From the NCBI RefSeq assembly GCF_014805625.2, contig NW_023998414.1, positions 964,486 through 1,028,485 on the forward strand: a stretch of DNA of 64,000 nucleotides, given 5' to 3'. Below the pieces are notes generated by a model, which did not search any database, was not told the DNA's origin, and saw only the letters and a list, made by a program, of their open reading frames with translations. Position numbers and translations under genes: made by a program. The stretch is from Glossina fuscipes (lineage: Eukaryota; Arthropoda; Insecta; Diptera; Glossinidae). Shown here in pieces: positions 1-10,082 of this stretch (the stretch's first letter is position 1; the number at the start of each line of letters is the position of its first letter).

Positions 1-765
1 AAATCAATAAAAATTTTCTTATCTATGATTTTTCTATTTCTTTTATTTACACATATTACAAACTATAAATTTTTTTGGAATAACCCGTTGCAGCCTTGAT
101 TGGTTTTGGTTTTTTCGGATATTTGCGGTTACATTAAAGAATTTTTATTTTAAAGTAATTACTGAAAATTTTTATCAATTTGTGTTATATTTTACACAGG
201 CCTTTATTTTAGTTAAATGTTTTTTTACATGTTTTTCGACATAGCGTTGCCACAAACGAAACCATTAACAATTGGAGACTACGGTTGCCGTATTTGAATC
301 GAGACGATATCTTGCTTGGTTTCAACGAATTAGCGAAAAAAATTTAATTTGACAAATGTGGAAAAAGAAAACGTGTAGATAATCAACAAGTTAATGCGAT
401 TTTGTACATAGTAGATACAAGTCTTAATTACCGAAACTCACATATCTAAAGCAATAGTCACAATAAAAGTCTCCATAGCAATACATAAAACAGGGTTGTT
501 AATAAAACTCGCAGAAGTTCAACTTGTAGAAAAAAAAGAAACAGATGATGAGCTTACACTCGTAATTTCGACTTGTTACGATAGGGAGTGAACGAGCGCG
601 AGTGGATACACTTGCTATAGTTGCTCTCAAGATTTAGATGTAGTGAACGTTACTATAATTATTTATATGTGCATTCATATATACTTTAAAAGAAATAAAA
701 TAACGTCAATGTTAACTTTTGCATAATTCAAACATTTTTTTTTGTTCTTCTTTTATTTTTTTCAG
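1..765. other. A+T-rich upstream or intronic DNA of the plus-strand gene
   Basis: No exon can be proved here. A plus-strand frame is open from 415 to a TGA at 589-591 (58 codons, no ATG; it follows an in-frame TAG at 412-414). Its translation has an alternating charged/hydrophobic texture. It could be an upstream exon, but I found no good splice donor in the phase needed to join 766. A polypyrimidine tract and AG at about 741-765 form the acceptor of the next exon. An RFX-like site at 469-482 is listed separately. Confidence 0.5.
469..482 (-). promoter_or_regulatory. Possible RFX X-box upstream of the plus-strand gene
   Basis: Read on the minus strand, the 14 bases are ATTGCT-AT-GGAGAC. This fits the fly RFX X-box consensus RYYVYY N1-3 RRHRAC at every position with a 2-bp spacer. 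The plus-strand reading does not fit fully. The consensus is degenerate and chance hits are common, so this is a candidate only. It gains some interest because the neighbouring gene is ciliary and has a better X-box. Confidence 0.25.
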
Positions 766-1579
766 GTCAAAAAATGCCGAACTGCATGACATTATTATAA
801 AAGCAAATACTAATAATTTGGTATTAAATTCTGATAAGGTAGAGAAGTTAATTAAAATGCTTACTTTTATGTGTTATAATAAAGTTTCCTGCATTTTTAG
901 GGAACTCAAGAGAAATTAACTACCTTGTGGATGTACGGCAATAATATGGTTACACCAGTGCCAAAATTAGCCCCCGCAACCAGACCAGTTATGTTAATAC
1001 CAGCGCCAGCTAATGTGATTAATTTAAAATTTTAAATATATTTTGCAATTTTTTATTAAAGACTTAAATTTCGTCTAGTTACCAACGCATCGGGGTGTGA
1101 TGATGTCGACGCAACAGGCGCTTCCTCCGTTGCTTTCACCATCCCATACCCATGCCCTAACTGCTTATCGTGGTTACACTTTACCCTATATGAGGGCTAG
1201 TTCTATGCCAATTATTTATGCTCCACCACCCACACCTGGTAGTATGCCAGGTACGTTTCGCACTGCTAAAAGTTCAAAGTCGACAGAAGCTCGGCGCAAA
1301 CGCCGTGTTGCTCAATTGTTGCGTTCTGGCAAAACCGATGAAAAACGCAAGCAACGACGCAAATCAGATGCTGATGTTATTGATGGCAATCCGTCATTTC
1401 AATATACGGGATTGGACCGAGCTATAGCAGATAATTTTTTGGCTCGGCAAGAACGTTCCCAACCTGCTAATCGAATGGATTATACATCTTCATCCGGCGG
1501 TAGTGAAACTTATGGTCGCACCGATCCTACAAGATCTTCATCAAAAACCAAAATTGTTTGTCGTGATGTTGTCATGTAG
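766..1579 (+). CDS. C-terminal exons of an unrecognised basic, proline/serine-rich protein (partial)
   Basis: Three coding exons join in one frame: 766-838, 901-1014 and 1079-1579, ending at TAG 1577-1579. The introns are 839-900 (62 nt) and 1015-1078 (64 nt), both GT..AG with T-rich ends. The first exon starts in the middle of a codon, so the 5' part lies further left and is not identified. The visible product is about 228 residues. Exon 2 is proline/alanine-rich and contains KLAPATRPVMLIPAPAN. The last exon is 166 residues, with a tyrosine/proline-rich start, a strongly basic stretch (EARRKRRVAQLL, then DEKRKQRRK), the phrase FQYTGLDRAIADNFL, and a serine/threonine-rich tail ending CRDVVM. 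I see no membrane segment or enzyme motif. The basic stretch could be a nuclear localisation signal or a juxtamembrane cytoplasmic tail. I do not recognise the family. The gene faces Cluap1; the two stop codons are about 160 bp apart. Confidence 0.7.
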
Positions 1580-1711
1580 ACAAGGGATTGTATGGAATAT
1601 AACGACTGTATATATATATATATACTTAATGCGATTGTATATGCAAGCATATGTACTATATATGTATTGTTAAGAAAATTTTATCGTCTCTATATTATTA
1701 AAAATAATATT

Positions 1712-1717
1712 AATAAA
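1712..1717 (+). promoter_or_regulatory. Polyadenylation signal of the plus-strand gene
   Basis: AATAAA lies 133 bp past the plus-strand stop codon. It would place the mRNA end close to the last codons of the convergent Cluap1 gene (stop at 1739), so the two 3' ends nearly touch or overlap. For Cluap1 the nearest signal on the minus strand is only a weak AATATA (plus 1691-1696), which would lie inside the other gene's 3' UTR. Confidence 0.55.
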
Positions 1718-1738
1718 ATACATTTTCAAAATTTTCAC

Positions 1739-3303
1739 TTAAAAGTCTTCATCACTGTGATGTTCAGGTTTGGCAGCAGTCTTTGGTCGTAGCGGTAAAT
1801 CTCCCGTGATTTTTGAAATGCTTATGCTTTCCATTGAATTTAAATCAACTGCAATTTCAATTTAATAAGCCATAAGTAAAATAAGTTAAGAATTCTAGGT
1901 ACTACAACAACAACTTACAATCATCATCGTCCTCTAGCTCATTTAAATTTGACTTGGATATAACACCGAGCCCGGCAGTGCGATTACTGCCAATTTCACC
2001 CAAGATTTCGGCCATATCGAGTTCACTATCGGAACTGCCGAAAGAACTGTCTTCGTATTCATTATCCTTGCGGCGTTCACAACTAGGACGCTCTTTTCCA
2101 CGTTTTATTGTAGCGGTAGCATTCTTACGACCACGAACGTTAGTTATTGTAGCTGTTCCTGGTCTTTTTTCAGTGAAACGATGATGAGTTTTACTTACGG
2201 TCATATCTTCGTCACGTACATCAGATGTTTCGGCATCTAAACCGAAAGGCACTCCATCTTCTAATTGAGGTTCATCGTCATCTACATCTTCATCGTCGTC
2301 CGCCAATAGACCTTCCGGTAGAAATGGAATTGAATTCTCAGCTGGTTTTTGTAATATTGGCGACGAAGCCGGCGTAGCTCTCTTTGTTCTCGCCTCAAAT
2401 TGAGCCTTCAAAGCATCTCTAACGTGTAAACGTAGGAAATAATGTTGAAATAGTATTTTCAACTCCTTTTCATATTCCTCAAACTCTTGCATATGGGCAG
2501 GACGTATCTTTTGCAAGGCTTCCAAACGCTGTTTAGTTCTATCCAATTCCGCCCTTTTACGCTGCAATTTGGAATTAAGGGCGTTCAATTCAATGCGAGC
2601 ATTCTCTAGCTGAGCCCGATTTGATTGTAACTTTAGTTGAGCGGACGCTATAGCATTTTTTAAAGTTCTCTCTACACCGGACAATTCGAGGTGTCGATTG
2701 GTTTGTGATAATCTAATCTCTTTATTACGCACTTCTTTTAACAACAGATCATGCAATATAGCACCGCGTTGGGTAAGTTCCGAAGAGAGCTCACGAGCCT
2801 TTCTTAAATCGTTCATTTTATCACCAATGTCAACTTGATTTAAACTATGATAATTCTCTTCATCAGCACTGATATCAATCGCTTCGGGAGCTATAAGGAG
2901 ACGGGTAATTTTTTGCAATTCAGCTGCGGTTACGGCAGAGGCGGCGTACAATTTTCTTGGATTCAGTTTGACTGCGGATTTTGTGACAAAAAATTCCGTA
3001 CCAGATCGTATAAGTAAAACGCGTTCTTCTTGCGTATGAATGTTACCCGCTAAGGTGATACCCGGTTCTAAAAGACCAGCCAACCATTGGATAACTTCAG
3101 CCACAACATAGAATGACGCCAAGCAGCCAAAATTACTGGATAAAGCTTGCAATGGAAACGGATGAGGATAACCCAATAGTTTTAAATGCTCAGCTAAGTC
3201 TAGAAATTTAAGAAAAAAAGAAAAAAAAGCTCAGTCGAGAAAGTTCATAAAATAGTGTTAAAATAAGTTAGAATATATTACCTCGAACCTCCTTAAAGGA
3301 CAT
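1739..3303 (-). CDS. CLUAP1 / IFT38 orthologue, intraflagellar transport B subunit
   Basis: The coding exons on the minus strand are 3303-3282, 3199-1919 and 1848-1739 (22 + 1281 + 110 nt, 470 residues). The introns are 82 and 70 nt with GT..AG ends; the second donor is a perfect GTAAGT. The 22-nt first exon gives MSFKEVR and continues as DLAEHLKLLGYPHP, matching the conserved CLUAP1 start (MSFRDLRNFTEMMRALGYP in human). Residues about 1-120 form the CH-like N-terminal domain, including the region around KLNPRKLY. Residues about 133-280 are a long coiled coil with the family landmark RPAHMQEFEEYEKEL. The rest is acidic and low in complexity. CLUAP1 acts in the IFT-B complex that carries cargo into cilia; in flies this means ciliated sensory neurons and possibly sperm. 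Without splicing the frame runs into a stop at 1902-1904; exon 3 instead gives an acidic end, HHSDEDF. The product is somewhat longer than the 413-residue human protein, mainly in the acidic tail. Confidence 0.93.
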
Positions 3304-3672
3304 TTTGAAAAAGACAATAAATAAATAAAAATTTATTTTTAAAAAATAGAAAACTAATTCTTAATAATAATTTCCGAAACAGTCCAAGACTTGTCTTTGA
3401 AAGAGTGGTGTGTTGTGGTTTATGACAATTTTTTTTTTTTTTTTTTTTGCGTAGATTCGTGTCTACTGAAGAAGTCGCCAGGCAACTGAAAGTCGCTAGG
3501 TTGCATAAATAACACAACAAACTATGTATGCATGTATATATAAAAGCAACTAGTGTTGCAGGTATGTTGCCGTATATAAGGTAATGATTATAAATATTAC
3601 GTGCTTGCATTAATTTTAAGAACTTTTTCATTTGAAAATGGCATTTATTGCGAAAATTTAGGACAATATACC
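3304..3672. other. Cluap1 upstream region
   Basis: This A+T-rich DNA holds an 18-base T tract at about 3431-3448 and the X-box. No TATA element stands out. A mariner remnant begins at about 3670, so only about 370 bp of single-copy DNA separates the gene from transposon sequence. Confidence 0.6.
3474..3486 (-). promoter_or_regulatory. RFX X-box of Cluap1
   Basis: The 13 bases GTCGCC-A-GGCAAC fit the X-box consensus RYYVYY N1-3 RRHRAC on both strands, with a 1-bp spacer. They lie 171-183 bp upstream of the Cluap1 ATG, a usual position for X-boxes of ciliary genes driven by RFX factors. A partial echo, GTCGCTAGGTTGC, follows at 3492-3504 and no longer fits the second half-site. The assignment rests on the match plus the identity of the gene; the consensus is loose enough that chance cannot be excluded. 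Confidence 0.5.
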
Positions 3673-4060
3673 TTAACCAAAATATTTTCCACCATTTTCT
3701 ATAACTTTTTCCCAACTTTGCGGCAACATGACTATGCAGCGTTGAAAGAACGATATTGGTTTGGGAATGATACAATCATCGATCCATTTTCGCACTTCTT
3801 CAACATTGCGAAACCGCGTGCCAGTCAAGCCATGCTGCATGGATCTGATCAAGTAGTAATCAGAAGGCGCCATATCGGGTGAGTGCGCTGGGTGTGACAG
3901 GAAGTCCCATTCGATCTGACCTTCTAAACCGTTGAAACCAAAGACCAACAATTGGGTTAGGATGAAGTAACATCTTCACGGCTGCTTCCCAGTGATGGTA
4001 ACTGTTGCTAAAAATATCTTCAAGGTCATTAAATTTGTGGGTCAGTTTCTTCAAATCTTT
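3673..4060 (-). mobile_element. Mariner transposase remnant, C-terminal part
   Basis: The minus strand encodes a degenerate mariner C-terminus. SHPAHSPDMAPSDYYLIRS contains the third acidic residue of the D,D34D catalytic triad. It is followed by MQHGLTGTRFRNVEEVRKW and a tail of the form MLPQSWEKVIENGGKYF. All are standard landmarks of mariner transposases. The upstream part (about 3951-4060) is in a different frame and barely recognisable. The N-terminal DNA-binding domain and the first two catalytic residues are missing. It lies between Cluap1 and a LINE remnant on the same strand. This is a dead copy. Confidence 0.8.
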
Positions 4061-4079
4061 GCACAGCTCTAAAAATGCA

Positions 4080-5900
4080 CTCTACGTATATTTGATGAGC
4101 TTGTGGAACTCACATATGACATCGTAAATGATAATTTACTGTTGGAAAAGCGAAGTTCTTACAATAGTTTCAGTCCGATGGCGATCAAGTTTGTTAGGTT
4201 TGTTAGTAAATGAAAGTGGTCCCCTCCTCTGGAATTAGAGATGTTTTGTCGTGATCGGCAGCATTAGATTTAATACTATAAACAGCCTTCCACACTGCGT
4301 CCATTGTAAAGGGTCGGAATTGATAAGCAACGCCATGTCTATATAGGGAGTCCTGAATCTCTGCAAGAGAGCACCCCAATTGATAGCACTAGAGCAAACC
4401 AATTGATAGGACTAGAGCAAAGTTTCCAGGTTTTGTAGGCAACATTTCGAAGTTTGATCGCCCTCTTAACTTCATTCGCAAACCAACATTGAAGAAAGCA
4501 TTAAATAATCGCTTTGCGTTAAGTCATTTCTTATGTCTATGACTAAAAGTTAACCCTCTTCCAATCGCTTAATAAAATTGAATGGCAAGCACGTGGTGAG
4601 ATATTCCGCCTAACGGGAATTGATCATATTGAAGAACAGAAGAAGTGCATAGATAGACGCGGGATCTAAGAGATCCCGCTTACAATTAGAAGCATAACGC
4701 GTGGGTCTTTAATTTATTAATTGTAGCTTAGTAGATGCCATCAGGTCGCACAACTGACTGCCAGGGAAACTGACTTGCAGAAAATTCACAACAAAGTCAC
4801 CACACAAAACAATGTATTCATACAAGATGGAAAACTCATCCATCATCAATCTGCCTCTTTGTCCGTGACTATGACTTAAACCCTGATTAATATTGCTAGT
4901 GTAAGCTGGACAGGATTTACTCATCGTTGAATGATCTACCTCGAAACTTAGCCCAGACTTCTCATTAGACCCATTACAGTTTATGCACTTGGCAATAGGG
5001 CCCCAGTTGCTTTCCCTTGACTTATGTTTACCATGACATTTGAAACCAATTCTATCATTTTTTCAATCCTTTGCATCGTGGATCCGCAACATGCAATTAT
5101 CTCCGCTCTCCGCTGCACTCCGCACCATCCCATACGGATGCATAATCTATCTCTACAATTATCGTTTCCAATCGTATCGCACAATCCGTTTCCAAGTCAG
5201 CGCTAAAATGTACTTTGTCATTTCTGTTTATCTCGCAGAATCCCACAACCCTGGAAACGTTCTCTTTGAAAATAGGATTCTGACAGCGCGGTTTATCAAT
5301 CAACTCTACATTTTCATGCTTGAAACTAATATATCTGTTAACTTGAATCTATGATTCAGCTTAGTTCCTCTTCTCCTTCAGAGCTAATTACAACGACAGC
5401 GTTCATCCTGCACCGTGGATTAGAAACCTTGAAAGTTATCGAATCAATATTTTTGTTCAAATTAGCCTTAATCGTCGTATTATTCCATTTCCATTTGGGC
5501 TTGATGATCACCGGGTGAGTCGCGTGCAATAACATCCGACTCACTTTTGTAATTTCCGCACTTTTATACAATGTTCTATACATTTTTCTTGGCAAGTCAA
5601 CAACTCATCAATGTTTTGCGATTGCTTCGACTGATTTGACTTCCATTGATCTGGCACTCTCGTTCACCATCTTCACCATCTTTGCAGCCTGTACGTTATC
5701 AGCAATCTCAGTCAGCCAGCTTATCGATTTTCTTCTCATCTCGTTTCACATTTTGTTGCAACTTGCTGTCAACTTCATTATCCTGCTTAATAGCCACTTT
5801 AAACCTTTTCAATTTCAATTCGACACGTTTTTGAAACGTCCAACATATTGCTGGTCTTAGCTTCATCCTTTTTAAAAAGTGCTCTACCATTCGTCTCTGC
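4080..5900 (-). mobile_element. Decayed non-LTR retrotransposon (jockey/I-type), internally deleted
   Basis: Pieces occur in the expected order on the minus strand. At about 5050-4905 there is a zinc-knuckle ORF1 tail, with FKCHGKHKSRE, then AKCINCNG, then DHSTMSKSCPAY. At about 4489-4420, WFANEVKRAIKLRNVAYKTW matches the endonuclease/reverse-transcriptase linker of jockey-like elements. At about 4315-4255, AVWKAVYSIKSNAADHDKTS matches the start of the reverse transcriptase domain. Upstream, 5890-5100 carries charged open stretches in shifting frames that are probably ORF1. Most of the endonuclease is missing and the frames are broken by stops and shifts. The clade is uncertain; the non-LTR identity is fairly firm. 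Confidence 0.62.
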
Positions 5901-8050
5901 GATTATGCAAAGCATTCTGAATCCCATTGCTAATAAAATTAATATCCTTCAATGCCAATCCAGAGCAAAGTCCTTTCTTCGAAATAGGAACAGAGGCTGT
6001 CCCAAACATGTTGTCGTTTGCTACATCGCCTATGGTCATTGCGTGGTTGTTTCAATTATAACAGTTAGTGTTAGTAACATTGTTGAGATGTTGTTTTTTT
6101 ATATTTAATTAAATTTTTGTTTTTTTTATTGTTAATTTTGTATACTTCGTCACCGATATGATATTCACAGGGTGATGTTACAAAAGCAAGTGTCTTTTTT
6201 TCAAATATGATAAACATTTGGATACGCACGTTATTCTATGCATCTACTATCTGATACTGCAACTATGTAGAGAGATGCCACATTTATTGCACAACAAAGT
6301 GGAAAATTGCGTGTGTATCATATTTCGCGTAAAAAAAAAAGGTTGGGTTGACCTTAATCCATTCCGCGCAAAGTTTTTCTCTCATTTATTGTATAATTTT
6401 TGACACAACAACAAAAAAGGGGCTCTGCGCTATGCTTAAGTCAAAATTGCTACTCACCAGCCATCGGTAGCTTCCAGAGCCCAACAACCCCAAAGTAAGC
6501 GCTAAACGTATCACCGCAGACATGTAGACTCTTCTTATGCCATCAGCCGCGCTTAATCTTCTTAATAGCCTTCTCAAAAGCCTCTTTGCACACGCGACGC
6601 TTTTGCAAAAATCCATATGCGTGACACGCGTATTTTAATTTACATTGTTTTGCAAATGTATAAAATCATTTACTCGCACAAGGTTTCGAAGCGTCCCGCA
6701 GAGGCCATCTTCGTCTTACAAGTTTCCTTTTCGGCCAATCTCCATCTGGCTCTGTTGCCAAATAACATGATGTAACGAAAGGTACTATTTCGCCTAATTT
6801 ATGTATACTTATCACATGATTATTTAATGACAATCTTTTTTTTGTTCTGTTTGTGGATTATGGATTATGTCTGTTGGCGATAAGACCAATATATATTCTG
6901 TAGAATGCTGAGCTTTGATTATTTCTTGATCCTTTGTGCTTTATTATGCATAACGACAGTATATGATGGCGCACGGAAAGATTGATGATGATGCACAATT
7001 GATTTCAAGCTTTGTGCGAATTAAGGGCATTAATTAGACGATTGCAGTAAAAAGAAAAAAAAAAAAAAGAATAGAATTAATTTATTTTCTTTTCATAAAT
7101 TTCTTCAGCTGTTTGTGAGTAAACGATTTTGTTTTGAATTTATTCTATTTTCAACTGGCAGCTCCTATAAATGCGACTCTAAAAAACCAATACTAACTCA
7201 GAACAATCAATAATAGCGCAAAGCGTGCTTACCCCTAATTTGATATTTAATAAAGTGACAATAATCATATATGGAACATATTTTTCTTTCATATATATAT
7301 ATATGTATAAATCGGCCGTTAAATTTCCTCTTTCTAATAAAGCACTTTTCATATCTTTCCCTTTTGTCACCTCTTTAGATACGAACTAAGGCAATACATA
7401 TTACCAATTGGAGCAAAAGCCTTTGATAAAGGCAGCTTCCGCTCTATTCCTGAATATTGAACAGAAGAAGTATTTGAATTAAATAGAATAGGAATATATA
7501 TATACAGTTCTAAGCGCGAAAATTCATATTAATGAATTGTGCATTTTCGTGATGGGCTTTCGGTTCGATTCCACGAGAATTCATGCTCATTATATATCTA
7601 TTTAACGGACATTTTAGGAAAGTCGTATAATGATAGAGATTTAGAAATTTGGAAATAATTAAGAACCAATTTTGTTTTTTCTCAATTAGAAATAATAATT
7701 AAGTGTAATAAGAAAACTATGTGTATAGTAGATAAAAATAATAAGTAGATAGACATATAAAAAAATAATAGTAATTCTCCATAAAGAAAGTAAATCTGTT
7801 TACACAGGTATATTCATATAATAATACTAAAGATAAACGGGCAAGCGCAGGAAAGTGAAATATTCAAGATTCCATTGCTTTTGCTCATACCCACATACAT
7901 AATTGCTTAAGCACCCACAACTATAGTGAAAATGCGCTCAAGCACAGCTCTATTCAATGCTTAATACAAGAACATGGACATGTTCATAGTACGTATTCTG
8001 ACACGTGCATAGTGCCGCAAACTTCAGTCAGTCAATGTTTCGTTTATTTC
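5901..8050. other. Gene-free A+T-rich DNA
   Basis: I found no coding or RNA gene. 6400-6620 is less A+T-rich than its surroundings but shows no recognisable protein or RNA. An 18-base word at 7033-7050 recurs at 17175-17192. A-rich runs lie at 6330-6340 and 7051-7069. The rest is unstructured. Confidence 0.5.
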
Positions 8051-8058
8051 AGTTCTTT

Positions 8059-8060
<2 letters not shown>

Positions 8061-8090
<30 letters not shown>
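8061..8090. repeat. (CT)15 microsatellite
   Basis: A pure CT dinucleotide run followed by a short T tract. Confidence 0.97.
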
Positions 8091-8096
<6 letters not shown>

Positions 8097-8281
8097 CATA
8101 AGCTTTGTTTACATTAGATGTCTTCAAGTAGGGCACGATAATTTTGTTTCACAAATGTTGTCAGCGAAATATTCCTTCCATCTTCTATATACATATATAA
8201 TGTTTTTGATCATGGTTTCTTTGTAACATGAGATATGTCAATCCAATCACAATTCGCAATTCATTGCGAATTCGTTCATAG

Positions 8282-8339
8282 AATAATAATAATAATAATA
8301 AATTTGTGCTAAGTTACTTTTGTGTGTGTGTGTGTGTGT
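8282..8339. repeat. (AAT)n and (GT)n microsatellites
   Basis: An AAT run at 8282-8301 is followed, after a short gap, by a GT run at 8320-8339. Confidence 0.95.
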
Positions 8340-8624
8340 TTGTATGCTCGATGACGCAAACTATAAAACGTTAATCCAATTCATAACATGAAATCCGATT
8401 AAGTTGCAGGCCATTATTGTCATTGGCATTGTTATAATTGCGAGTGGACACACATATGAACGCAGGTAGACGAACATAATTGGAAGTATGCAAACAAACG
8501 GATTCAGTTCCTCTACACGTTATATCATCAACAATGTAAGTCAACTTCAACACCGCCATATTAGCAGCCAGCAAATATATTTACATAACCGTAACTAATG
8601 AAGAGACAGTGGGAAACAATGACA

Positions 8625-8629
8625 CAAAG

Positions 8630-8664
<35 letters not shown>

Positions 8665-8678
8665 TAGAGAGAGAGAGG
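8625..8678. repeat. (AAAG)n to (GA)n compound microsatellite
   Basis: An AAAG tetranucleotide run passes directly into a GA dinucleotide run with one T interruption. Confidence 0.95.
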
Positions 8679-9051
8679 ATGCAAGAAAGATACGATACGA
8701 ACGCATTGTTTGAATAATGTTTTGTAAATGTAAGTAGAACAAAATGCGCGCATGGATGTGTGTATGCAACAATAAATTTAGTTTAGATCTGTTAAATTGT
8801 ATGTATGTGGCATTACGTGTTGCGGGAATATTGCAGCAGACATACAATCGGACTTATACTAAGTGTATGAATTGACTATTGCCTAACTATGTCTGAAGCG
8901 GCGTATCATTCGAAAGGATGAAGGATGAAGTTGCATAAATGAGTTGCCTTGACTTATGACATAAAAATCATCCCGTTAGTGAAATACAAAATTACACTAA
9001 CACAATTTAACATTTATGCATTTATTTTTATGTATTATCACATGTCGTCAA

Positions 9052-9080
9052 TTGTGTGTGTGTGTGTATGTGTGTGTGTG
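9052..9080. repeat. (GT)n microsatellite
   Basis: A GT run with one A substitution. Confidence 0.9.
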
Positions 9081-10067
9081 TCCATGTATATTTGTATATT
9101 TGTCTGTCTATCAGCGTATATGCATCGCGTCTATCTCGCTGATGCAAAATAATTGGATTTAAGCTAATTTAATTTCTTTCTTCTTTTCCTTTCATTTCTT
9201 TTCTTTTAATAAAGCGAATGAAAAATGAATGGGCGGAAAGTCGACATGATAGTGATTGTATTTCAATGCAGGAATTTTAAAATGTTTTCTATATCTGTCC
9301 GCAATTGCCCCACCAGCAGCAATATATAGCAATAGCATGTATGAGCTTGCATTTTATGTATATGTATGCATGTATAGAGGTATGGCTGCGAATCGTGTCA
9401 ATGAGAAAATAAATGAAATTCATATGCCGTGAATGGCTTTTTCAATGACTCTGTAAGTGAGACATTTTTTTGCTTCTTTTTAATTTTTTTTTTTTTTATT
9501 TTTTCGTTTTTATTTTTTTTTTTTTTTTCTCTTGATTTCTATACTTGTGCTTGTTTTTCTCAATAACTGTCCCTTTATGTTATTTCTCTAGTCGCTGTTT
9601 GAGAATTGTAATAAAATCGAGTAGAGGATGTTGGTTTGGTGTCAATTGAGAGCCTTCTTCCTTCTCGTTGTATTTTTTGTATATGAAGTCCTTTGACATC
9701 GATTTGTAATTTGCTAGGCTTTGTGCGACAATTATCGTGTTGCTGTTCTGCTCTACTATAACTTTTTTATGGCCTTTTTTTTCTTTTTTTTTTTTCTATT
9801 AATTCAAAGGCGTTTGAAGTTATACATATATCATATGTAGTAATAAAGTCAAACAGGAGGCGGCAAAGCATTTATGTTAAAAGTTGCATTTAAACTGTTA
9901 TGTTTATTTCACCTTAAATAGATTAGATAACGAAAACCTTTTATTTGATTTGCTCTAGAAATGTAGTGTTGAGCGCAATTAAAAGTCTAGCAAGAAGAAA
10001 ATTAGTCTATCTATCTATACTTTGTCACTAATAATTAATGCTTCCCCAATTAATATAAATTGGGGGA

Positions 10068-10082
10068 AAGAGAGGAAGAGAA

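Noticed and set aside
1954..2184. Plus-strand frame of 76 codons
   Set aside because: It lies antisense inside the main exon of Cluap1, whose reading is well supported.
3293..3775. 160-codon minus-strand frame upstream of Cluap1
   Set aside because: It spans the poly-T tract and enters the mariner remnant in the wrong frame; Cluap1 exon 1 explains the left end.
7560..7575. GGTTCGATTCC, a perfect-looking tRNA B box
   Set aside because: The flanking bases cannot form a T stem and no A box or acceptor pairing lies at the right distance.
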